Assembly (NCBI RefSeq): GCF_949628265.1
Contig: NC_088788.1
Coordinates: forward strand, 34,396,335 to 34,460,334
Length of the DNA stretch: 64,000 nucleotides
Direction of reading: 5' to 3'
Origin: Cloeon dipterum
Taxonomy: Eukaryota > Arthropoda > Insecta > Ephemeroptera > Baetidae
Under the pieces are notes generated by a model. It was not told where the DNA came from, searched no databases, and was given only the letters and a program-made list of their open reading frames with translations. How positions within the stretch are numbered: the first letter of the stretch is position 1; each line of letters starts with the position of its first letter. A program made the position numbers and the translations under genes. Positions 24,351 to 35,800 of the stretch are shown in pieces.

Positions 24351-24360
24351 CCTTATATGG
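24351..24360. promoter_or_regulatory. Perfect CArG-box match (CCTTATATGG)
   Basis: Fits CC(A/T)6GG, the binding consensus of serum response factor. It sits in a CpG-rich patch and is followed by a GCGTATAAGGCC inverted partner, giving a short palindromic TATAAGG arrangement. Function is inferred from the motif alone. Confidence 0.25.
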
Positions 24361-24544
24361 TGCGTATAAGGCCATACCGCCTGCCTATTTACTCTCTCTT
24401 TTCGCAGCATCCGCTGCTGGCGCGCGCTCTGTTGCCAGCTTGTTATTTCGCTGTTAAAAAATAATTATTAATCGGTCTCGAAATTGCTTTTGCGCGCGCG
24501 TTCATGTGCTCAATTTTAATTGCCACTGGTCAGTCTGAGACTTG

Positions 24545-24573
24545 CGACCGACCGACCGACCGACCGACCGACC
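24545..24573. repeat. GACC tetranucleotide microsatellite
   Basis: About seven consecutive GACC units. Confidence 0.95.
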
Positions 24574-27370
24574 TGGACCTGCCGAGCGATTCCCACCGAC
24601 TGCGGAGACTGGAGACTGGAGTTGGCCCGCTCGCTGCCGCTGCTTGCGTCTCGCGCGTCCACACCGTGGGAATTTCGCCTCTCCGCTCCTGCTGCTGGCT
24701 GCAGGCGGCAAAAACACCAACGACCACCGCTCTCGGTACTCTGTTGTGCCTGCGTGCGAATAATGCGGCATTTCACTGCCACCGAGCTGCACACAGTTTT
24801 TCAATAAAAATCAACCTTTCCAAGCCGGCTCGATATTTTTAATGAGACTTGAAAATCTGACTGTCCTTTTTGTTATACCAATCCCCCGGAATGCGGCTGG
24901 AAATCTCCCATATTGCACGCGAGAAGAAAAATTGCGCAAAAGAGAGCCACTATAGGGTTTCGTGCTCTCACCGCTTTAACATTTTGTCCATTAAATTATT
25001 GATCTTATAACAGGAAATTATTGCTCCAAATTTGATAAAATTTGGTGGAGAACAATTTTCAACAGAATATTACATACATACAAATCATTTTTGGCGTGTT
25101 TCCCACGGTTTTTGCGTCGATTTTTTAAAAAAAAAATTGCAGCAGGTGTTTTTTTCTTGTATATTTAGAGATTTTCAAGCGGTCGTCAAATTTAGTCGAT
25201 TTTTTACACATCGCACGTAGATAACTTGTATTCTTAAGGTTAATCACATTTAAGGAGGTACTAATAAAAATTGGGATTTAAATTATGAAAGACAAACAAC
25301 ACCCTAAATTAAACTGTCTATGAACTTCAATTGAATTGATTTTAATTTTTTTTCTGCCTTTGTCATTAATAAATCGACCGTCTAAATTTCACAGTTAAAA
25401 TGTCCTGATTTCAAGTCCAAATATATTTACAATCCTGAACCAACGTTATTATTAAAAAAGATTAGACAATAATATTATGCAACACGCCACTTCATTCTTG
25501 GTGCCTTGCTGACTACGATAGATCCGTTATGAAATGAAACGTGAAATCCATCGTCACAATGAATAAAAGTAAAAAATCATTGATGAAATTATGGGGAAAA
25601 ACGTTTCTTGGCACAAACAAGGTGTTCCATTGTAACCCTCGTGACTGAATAAAAACACACAAAAAATTGAGTGTCTGCGCGTTTACAGAAATACCCAACA
25701 TTTTTTTGCGTTTTTTATTTAAATGCAAACCATTTTGGTCAAACTCGAACCACGAGAGAATGTAGTTAATTTGAAGCATAATTAAAAAAAGGTGATGTTA
25801 TGCTAGTTGCAGCGTCAGCTCGAGCTGCTCAATATGCTTGTAAATCAGCAGCAGCCGTGACGGCAGTGCAGAGAGACGACTTTATTACCGCCGTGTTAGG
25901 CAGGCGTGCATCTCTGAAATCTCTGGCGTGACTCACGAACGCGAAACCGACTTTAATGAAAGAAAAATTTTCCCTTTGATTCTGTGACAAAGCAGTTTTT
26001 ATATACCTCTTCGATTGACACAATCATTAGCAAATAACACGAATACAAACATTTTTTAGCGATGGATGAAATCTGAAATCCGCTCGAGTTCTCTTGCATT
26101 TTCAGGGCAATTACGTGGCTGCTGTTTAATTTAAAACGAACTAGTTTAACGAATAAAATCAGTTAGTTTTGCTACGACTGCTTTCTCGGAGAGCACGAGC
26201 CAAATTAGCTGTTCGGGGCAATTAAATTTCATAAGCTTGGCAGTTGCACAAATGGCTCGATAAATTTGAAGAAATACCTTTTTTGAGAGGGCGGGCGCGA
26301 TTAATTGGTGCAGCGCGTGCACGGGAAACTTGACACCGGCGATTGCGAGTGAGCAGACGTGGACAATAAATATTTCCATACGAGAGAGCTCTCGCCTGCG
26401 TTTTGGCGGGGGACACCGTCTCTGCCAAAGCCAAAGCCGACCGAGGGGCTTAACCTTGCCTTCTCATGCTCTCGGGTCAGCTATTTTTGTTGCCTTGTTA
26501 TGAGGGTGGAACTTAAGGGGTACACACGCACCTATCACACACACACGCTGCTCCAACAACATGCTTCGCAGCAGAGAACTGCGACCGCCTAGACCACGCA
26601 GGAGAGTGGATTCTGAATCATTTCAGTCAGGACATTTCTCGTTTTTATGATTTTTCCTTCAGTTTGGTTTAAAAAATGAATATATATTTATCGGGGAAAC
26701 TTCTAGCTTGGAAAATACAAAATAGGAGATAGGTGAACGATGCAACAAGCCATAAAATGCAATTTCAATTTAATTAACGAATGGCTAAAAATGAATTCAG
26801 GATGGATAGGGGGATTTTTTTGTGTCAGAAAAAATAGAAATTCTCTCGTTTTGAATTACGCGTTTCATTAAAAAGAATATTATTTTTGTTATTTTTTTGC
26901 CAACCTTTTCTGCAAACTGAGACTATTATCTCCGCAGATGTATATAAATATTATTAATTGTAAACTAAATGCAACCGACGAAATGTCACGGGTTGGAGGA
27001 CTAGTTTGGCATGATGTCGAGCAAACTCGACGAAATTTACATCAGATAATAGTCTTTATTAACTATGCGTCATTATAAATATTTCTTGTCAAAATATTTA
27101 TTTTTACGGGTTATACAGGATATTTCTGGAAAACTTTAGGACTTCTCAGAATCTTGTTTTACCGTAGTGCACTGTCGTAAATAAGATGGGCCTTTTGTAT
27201 TTCTCTCGAGCAAACACAAAATTTGATGTTAAAGGTCTAAAGTCCAAACTGTTAATTTTGGTTTCTAATTTAAAATTTGGAATTTTTACGCGCTTAAAAC
27301 TTGTCCCATGCGGAATGTGCGTGAACTAAAATGGAAGTTTCAGTGTCCACTCTGTTTCAAAACTCGATTA

Positions 27371-29306
27371 GGAAGAATCCATATTAAGTGAACCCCTGTT
27401 TGGCAAGTGGTCTTCAGATCTTGATGAAATTCGGTGAAGATGATGCCCTAGGGAACCTAAGTTAAACCCTAAAATATTAGGTCAAAATTCCAAAAATTGT
27501 TCATTTTACAGGGGTTCAAAGTTTGAGATTTTTGAAAAAGGTGATGTTTTCGGCGATTTGTAACTTGGACTCTGTTTATAGTAAACACAAAAATTAGGTA
27601 TCCAAAATATTTTACGTTTGATGCGAAACAACTTTCCCACGATGACCAACTTCGTAGGTCAAAGGTCAAGGTCACTAAATTGGGGTCAAACTTTTCAAAA
27701 AAATCCCACATACCCAAGTACATAAAATTTGGGAAATTCAAAATAGCCAAAATGTGCCTCATATCCATGGTAACAACATATAAAAAAATGGCGATACTTT
27801 TTTTTTTCGTTTTCGAGATATTTCGAATTGATTGTTAAAATCAATGTTTTCCGGGTCTTCTGATCATAAGTAAAAACACGTTTTCCGCTTAATCTCAGCT
27901 TCTATGGGTCCGATTAACAAAAACCGCACACCGTTTGATACGTAATGACCTCCCCTAGGTAATGCAAGTGATCATAAGGGTGCCCACCCCCTTCAAACCC
28001 TTAACCACCCCCTGGAAATCCGAAAAAATTATTTTTTCATATTTTTAACCTCTATCTCGACAAATTAAGCGTGACACCAATCAAGTATGTCCCAAAATAG
28101 TTACAATAATAAATATTATTATTTTCTTTGTAGAGGAAACCTTCAAAAAAATAAAATTGCTAATATGAAGATGGTAAAAAAAATTTTAGGTTTATTTTAA
28201 AAATAGCATTAAATCGGGTTTTAGTTTATTCAAAATAACTTGATTAACCTTTATTTATTAATATTTTAACAAAAAATTATTAAATGCAACCAATTCAAAT
28301 ATCTGAAATTGCACACAATATGCACCAAATAATGATGGTTGCACATAAATTATTGGTTGCATTTATTTATAATAATAAAAGAACAGTGTGAAATATTAAA
28401 TTTATTTTTAAAATATTAATAAATAAAGATTAATCAAGTTATTTTGAATAAACTAAAACCCGATTTAATGCTATTTTTAAAATAAACCTAAAATTTTTTT
28501 TACCATCTTCATATTAGCAATTTTATTTTTTTGAAGGTTTCCTCTACAAAGAAAATAATAATATTTATTATTGTAACTATTTTGGGACATACTTGATTGG
28601 TGTCACGCTTAATTTGTCGAGATAGAGGTTAAAAATATGAAAAAATAATTTTTTCGGATTTCCAGGGGGTGGTTAAGGGTTTGAAGGGGGTGGGCACCCT
28701 TATGATCACTTGCATTACCTAGGGGAGGTCATTACGTATCAAACGGTGTGCGGTTTTTGTTAATCGGACCCATAGAAGCTGAGATTAAGCGGAAAACGTG
28801 TTTTTACTTATGATCAGAAGACCCGGAAAACATTGATTTTAACAATCAATTCGAAATATCTCGAAAACGAAAAAAAAACGTATCGCAATTTTTTTATATG
28901 TTGTTACCATGGATATGAGGCACATTTTGGCTATTTTGAATTTCCCAAATTTTATGTACTTGGGTATGTGGGATTTTTTTGAAAAGTTTGACCCCAATTT
29001 AGTGACCTTGACCTTTGACCTACGAAGTTGGTCATCGTGGGAAAGTTGTTTGGCATCAAACGTAAAATATTTTGGATACCTAATTTTTGTGTTTACTATA
29101 AACAGAGTCCAAGTTACAAATCGCCGAAAACATCACCTTTTTCAAAAATCTCAAACTTTGAACCCCTGTAAAATGAACAATTTTTGGAATTTTGACCTAA
29201 TATTTTAGGGTTTAACTTAGGTTCCCTAGGGCATCATCTTCACCGAATTTCATCAAGATCTGAAGACCACTTGCCAAACAGGGGTTCACTTAATATGGAT
29301 CCTTCC
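27371..29306. repeat. 1.9 kb near-perfect palindrome (foldback element)
   Basis: Left arm 27371-28278 and right arm 28399-29306 are inverted copies of about 908 bp each, around a 120 bp loop. Mirror positions always add to 56677 at the places I checked (outer ends, the AGGTCA block and the inner edge), so I see no indels. I count only a handful of substitutions. Each arm contains a dispersed-family core (27890-28015 and its mirror 28662-28787). Each also carries the same 99-codon open frame (27469-27768 minus, 28909-29208 plus), which has no recognisable domain and is probably not a gene. The loop holds a smaller hairpin (AAATGCAACCAA / TTGGTTGCATTT). No transposase is visible. Confidence 0.95.
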
Positions 29307-29334
29307 ATTACAAGTTTTTCGTGTTTTGCATTTC

Positions 29335-29450
29335 TTTGCTACCCCAAGTCTCGGGTTCTAACCATCACAGTTGCAAGTACTACCCACTGTAAGATTCGTC
29401 TCGACCTCCCGTGACCAGTAAAAGGGGTTGCTTACCCTCCACCCCCTAAT
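29335..29450 (-). repeat. Dispersed repeat family copy flanking the palindrome
   Basis: Reverse-complement core: TCGGGTTCTAACCATCACAG, then TACTACCCACTG, CTCGACCTCCC and CCCTCCACCCCC. It lies directly outside the right arm. Confidence 0.6.
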
Positions 29451-29639
29451 TAATATATATCAACCCCAGTGAATAAGGTGAACGGCCAGAATTTTTTATT
29501 ATTTTTTTCCATTTAATTTAAATGAATAATATATTATTCTGTTTTAATCTTTATATTAATCATGGTGTATGAATTTAGATTGAATTTGGGATAATTTACA
29601 ATATTTTGAAGCCCTTGATGAATCATGCTCATTGTCAGT

Positions 29640-29830
29640 GGTACAGTTTTGCTGCTAAAAATTGCAGCAGGATGAGTGTGGAACAAGCTCCCCCCAAATC
29701 CTTTTAGGTTTGTCAAGGGAGGTCAAGACTAGTCTAATGGTGGGTAATTTTAATAATTCTGATGGTTAGAACCCAAAATTAGGTAAAAAAAACATTTTTT
29801 CGACTTTTATGAAGCTTTTCTCGAAAGCGA
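29640..29830 (+). repeat. Dispersed repeat family copy, plus orientation
   Basis: Contains GGGAGGTCAAGACTAGTCTA, then TGGTGGGTAATTTT and ATTCTGATGGTTAGAACCC. This is the clearest copy of the core outside the palindrome. Confidence 0.7.
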
Positions 29831-31158
29831 AGAAGAACAACAACACGTAATTAATTTCTTAACTCTATATTTTACCAAAAATACTATCTCATAAAAATAA
29901 AGGCACTCCAGCGGACTACTTATTTGCTAAAAGAGACAATTTATAAAACTGTCCAAAATCAATTACGCTTAGAATCCACAGCCCTCTCACGTCAGTTGAG
30001 TCACTTTTTTACCTCGAGAGACGCGACAATGACAAGAGGGAGCAGGAGCGCACCAAAAATATTCTCATCCATCCTCACTGAAAGCAGTGGAGTTCGCGAG
30101 AGCCCAACAAAGTGTATAAAAGCAGAACACGGGCGGCCAGAGGGCCCCCTATATAAGACAGAGCCAAAAAATGATATAATGCACGCGCACTCGCTTACAC
30201 ACACGTGTCTCAGCTCTAGCTATAACCGCGCAAGTTACACGCTCCATTAACGAGAGGGTTGGAAAGTGTTTACCTTAATTATACACACAGCCTCTTGCTG
30301 GATTTATTGCCGCGAGAGCACTCCCAAAATTAACGCAATTCAACTACTTTTGCTCTCGCTCTCCCACCATATGTTTTCTCGACTTTTGTAATAAAAAGTG
30401 CTCTTCAGTTTTTTAGTTTAAGAATATATTGCAATGCTCGTCGCTTGATTAGCCGATTTTCTTAAAAATTTAAAACTTGGGAAATAATTAGCATGTTCCG
30501 AATTTTAGATCTATTGAAGGTTAAATTAAGAATGTGCACAATTTTTCTGTAAAGCTGCACTTTAAAATGTATTGTTAAGACGACTGATTTTTAGACAATA
30601 ATGATTTGTCTGAAATTATTCTAAATAGTACAGATTTTGTAAATGTAAAAATTTATTCTTTTTGCACTGAAAAGAAACTCGAAACCACTCTATCTTCTGG
30701 CGCTAGGTGCCCCGCCTCAATTATTAGAAAAGGGCACCAGAGCGGATTTGGTCTGTGATAGATTGCGTCTGGTAAGTTTGTAGCTGATCAATAAATTTTG
30801 CTGATGTCACGATAACTTGGCTTGTTTTTCAGATTTCTCTCTGTGCTAGTCACTGGCTTTTACAATGCATTTACTTTTTATCTTGCTCCTTCCTTTATCT
30901 CGCCGTAATACGTTTACTTTTCTTTGCCTGGATGTTTGCTAAGCCAAGGAATAATGTATAGATCGTGAAATTTATGGCAAATTACTCTGCACTAACCAGT
31001 GCTGCCTGATAAATTGGACTCTTGAAATGCTGTGCCAAAACTACTTCTAGTCTCTCCCCATCATTTTCACAAATCACATGGTAAAAAAACCTTGCTCCGA
31101 CAAAGGGAAGAGTTCAAGATAATAAAAATTCAATCGTACAAACCGAGGCTTTTGCAGA
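29831..31158. other. Non-coding spacer before the gene cluster
   Basis: A GC-richer patch at 29990-30380 contains two TATA-like stretches (GTATAAAAGCAG near 30114 and CTATATAAGACAG near 30151), but no downstream open frame is convincing. A possible hairpin lies at 30701-30744. The rest is AT-rich. Confidence 0.35.
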
Positions 31159-31178
31159 TTTTATTTCAATCAAAGTTT

Positions 31179-32122
<944 letters not shown>

Positions 32123-32891
32123 TTCAAGACAGCACCCCAAAATGAGAGTTCAATGAGGTTTTTTAACAAGTTAAAAAATTAATTCAGAGTTTGTGTAAAC
32201 ACCGGGTCCAATGTGCTTGTGGCGCCTGTGCTTTTGCTCTTCAGTGCTCCAGCTGTGTCGACAATGCTGCCAACAAACTAAAATAGTAATTTGTGCTTAA
32301 TTGTTTCGTGTTTTTTTTATAATGAAAGATGCACAAAAGATATGCTATGCACAAATATTATAAGTGAAAAATGATATTAAATTTCAAAAACTCAATCTGT
32401 TTCACAGTAAGTTAATCATAAGAGCGAGAGAGATGAAGCGTGTTTATGGTGGCAAACGTTGCAGAGGCTCCTTGCAGCAAATTTTCAACAAGGTTCATTT
32501 TCCTACTGCGATTGCTTATATTTTGAGCCTTATTCTTGTGGAGGCTTCGCCAGTCAAAACATGCTTTAAACGTTTTAACACGTTTACTCGGCATGGCCTC
32601 TGGAGCATTCCCGCGCGATTCGCTTCTAGTAGACTTGTGCTATAATCTTTGCAGTCTTCATCTTCATTGTTATGAATAAGACTTGACAAAGAAGTGAAGA
32701 TTCAGGGGAGTGCGAGTATAGTGCAGAGCATTAATTTCAGGTTCAGGGACTCTGCACCACTGTCCAACAAAAGGCGAGCGACCAAAGTTGACAGATAACC
32801 TTTCAAGCGTACGTTTTCATGCAACCACTGTTATGTACCATTGAAAATTGCTCTTGGAAACGCTCTACAGTTTGAATCGAAATCATTCACC
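32123..32891. promoter_or_regulatory. Shared upstream region of MRM2 and SMC5
   Basis: 769 bp between two divergent start codons, so it should hold both promoters. It also contains open minus-strand segments that could be a small spliced gene: an ATG at 32594 followed by about 60 codons, and an open segment after a TTTTAG acceptor near 32286 down to about 32170. A 70-codon plus-strand frame covers 32432-32645. None matches a protein I know. Confidence 0.4.
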
Positions 32892-35800
32892 ATGAAGGGA
32901 AAGATCAGGAAAATCACCCTTACAAATTTCATGTAAGTATCATACCTTTTTTGATAAATACATACATATTATGCAATTATATATTATCATTTACATACAT
33001 ATAATGTGTAACATTGTGTGTGTTTCCAATGTTTAATTCAATTTTCTGGCATGGTTACGTATTATATATTATGTTCATACGTAGTGTATGATATTTCGGC
33101 TACTTTTCTTCAGTTTTCCTGAATTTAAAAGGCTGCGATAACGCATTATGTATGTATGTATGTGAAAAATTAAATGCATGTCGTATGTTTTAATATGTAA
33201 TCTAGTTTTAATACATTTACCCTTTAACCTGAAAACATTTTCTGTACATAGCACATACGAACACCTAGAGCTCATTCCAGGACAAAACATGAATCTGATT
33301 ATTGGACCGAACGGCTCTGGAAAATCGTCTATTCTGTGTGGAATGTGTCTAGGACTTGCAGGAAAGCCTAGCTCAATTGGACGCGTTACAAAGGTAAAAC
33401 TACACTAACATCATCACCATCACATTTTAAACTTAAATTTTTTTAATGTCACAATGAATAAAACCAAGTCATTTAAATAAAAATTTGCTCTGCAGCTGTC
33501 TGATTATATCAAAGTTGGGTGCAACGCTGCCACAATTGAAATTGAACTGCTTGGCACCAAAGGGGCAGCTATCATTACTAGAATCATCAACAAAGGTGGA
33601 TCTGATTCATCTGGCGGGACCTCAAATTTTGCTATCAATGGCAAAACGGCCAATCAGAAAGAGGTATGTATGCGCATTCAATAGGGCTCATGAACATTGA
33701 TGAAGAATAACATTCTTCAAGGTGAATGAATTTGTCAAGTCCATGAACATCCAGATGGACAATTTGTGCCAGTTCCTTTCCCAAGAGAGAGTGCAAGACT
33801 TCACCAAAATGAACGCTAAAGAACTTCTGATCAACACTGAAAAGACAGTTGGCAAGTGACATTACATTATTTGTTCCGTTCCTTTTCATAATTTCTGCAA
33901 TAGGAAGCAGTGAAATGTATGAAAACCATCAAAGGCTGATCACTCTCTGCAAGAGTGGAGGGGGCCAAGAAAAGTCGGTGAGCAACATGGAGGAAGGTTT
34001 GATCAGAGAGAAGAGCCGGCTGGAACAGTAAATGCTTTCAATTTAATTACAACCCGAATCTCACATTTTGTATAAAAGGCTAGAGGTACGCATGCAGGGT
34101 ATGAGAGAAAGGGTTGAGCTTGTCAAGAAATTGACCCACGTGAAGGCCAAAATTCCATGGGTTGAGTACAATGATCAAGTAGAGAGCATGAAGGAGGTAT
34201 GGAGGTGGCGCACTGGGTTCCAACTTGATATTAATGTGAGGTTGTTTGTAGATCAAGGGAGACAGGTCAAAGGCGAAAGAAAAGGTCACTGCAATGGAAA
34301 AAGCGCTCAAGCCCCTGGAGAAAGCTACCAATGAACTGAATGAGAGACTGAAACTTCTGAAAGCTGAAGCAAGGAAAAAGGTCTGGACTAGTGAGAAGCA
34401 GCTTTTCTTGTTAACGTTTTTTCGTTAGACCTCAGGTCCAGCTGGTGGGATCAAAAAGTACATTGAGGACGAGGACAAGGTCCAAAGAGAAATCCAGAGG
34501 AAGGTAGGAGACCTGCGTGAGATTGAAAAGCAGAAGGAAAAGTTCCAGAGCGAGCTTGCTCTTCTCGAGTCAAAAATCGCCAGCAACCAAGAAAAGTTGG
34601 AAGAGCTAGAATCCTCGTTTGGTAACTCGCCTAGTCTGTGAGAAATGTTTTAATCTTGTTTGATTTACAATTAAGATCCTGCTGAAAACAAAAAGGAATT
34701 GGAGAAGTTGAACACCAAAACTCGGGAACTCTCTCGCTCAATCGAATCTGAGCAAGTGAAGTTGAGCACAATCAAACGTCGGATCACTGATGCAAACTCT
34801 GCTATCAGAGGTATAGTAACTCGCATTCCGCAAAACTCCACTGCATAGAGGTCTCAGCCAGCCACGGCAGCCGGCAATTTTAGGGTCATGTGTTATGTGG
34901 GCAGCTGGTGACTCTGGCTAAGCTCCTGCCACGCAAAATCTCGCGGCTGAGACCCCTACCATTGCGAAAAAAAATTTTGTATTAGTGCCCTTTTCAAGCA
35001 GAACATAAATCCTTTCACTATCATTTAAACGTTAATGTCAGTCCCGTCATTGGTTATTGAATAAATCGTTGGATATGATAATTATTTCAAAAATTGTTTT
35101 TTCTAGACATTGACTATGATATCAAAGATCAGACCAATTTGTCCACGAAGAGGGTCAGTGAGTTGATTCGCCTGGACAAGCTGGCTTATGATGCGACGAT
35201 TTACCTCAAGAGAGAACTCGTCAATTACAATTTTGTAGGAGAAGTCTATCCTTCCATTGTCCTGGAGGTAGATGAAGTTCTCTGTGTTTGATGTGCATGT
35301 TTTAGTAATATAAAAATTAATATCACAGATCAACACCAAGGACAAGAGGGCTAACAAGTACATGAACTTAATGGTCAGCAGGAGGGACAAAGTTGCCTTT
35401 TTGTGTGAGAAGAGCGATGATTTCAACTTCCTTTTCATGCATCTCAAAACCAAGTTTGGCAAAGGAGTCAACATGCTTTGTCAAGATAAGGAAAATCTTG
35501 ACCTCCAACATCCAATGGAAGTCAGTCAGCTCAAGTAATTCCAAATTTTTTGAAGCCATCTTCGTTTGCTGAAAGATGCATTTCAGGAACTTGGGATTTG
35601 ACGATTACCTCTCCAACCTTGTGAATTGCCCCCAAGGGATCTTCAACTTCCTGTGCAAATCGTACAGGCTGCACTGCATTCCTGTTGCGTTCAAAGATGG
35701 TCAAGTCAAACCAGATGAAGCTTCTAAATACTTCAACTCTTACTTCATTGGTAAATCAAATGCAGATTGACTGTGGTGCATTCAGAACCAGTAACCTGCT

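Larger units (their letters stand above)
23546..27370. other. Non-coding; CpG patches and AT-rich blocks
   Basis: CpG-rich patches lie at 24080-24900 (including a GACC tetranucleotide run at 24545-24573 and a CArG-type box at 24351-24360) and 26050-26620. The remainder is AT-rich. No gene recognised. Confidence 0.4.

Noticed and set aside
24090-24464. 124-codon Ala/Arg-rich open frame
   Set aside because: Composition reflects the CpG patch; several overlapping frames are equally open.
27469-29208. Identical 99-codon open frames (27469-27768 minus and 28909-29208 plus) as possible transposon protein
   Set aside because: They are the same sequence in the two palindrome arms, have no recognisable transposase or nucleic-acid-binding motif, and follow from the repeat.
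30110-30170. TATA boxes (GTATAAAAGCAG, CTATATAAGACAG) as a promoter of an undetected gene
   Set aside because: No convincing exon follows on either strand before the MRM2 3' end; kept only as a note in the region entry.
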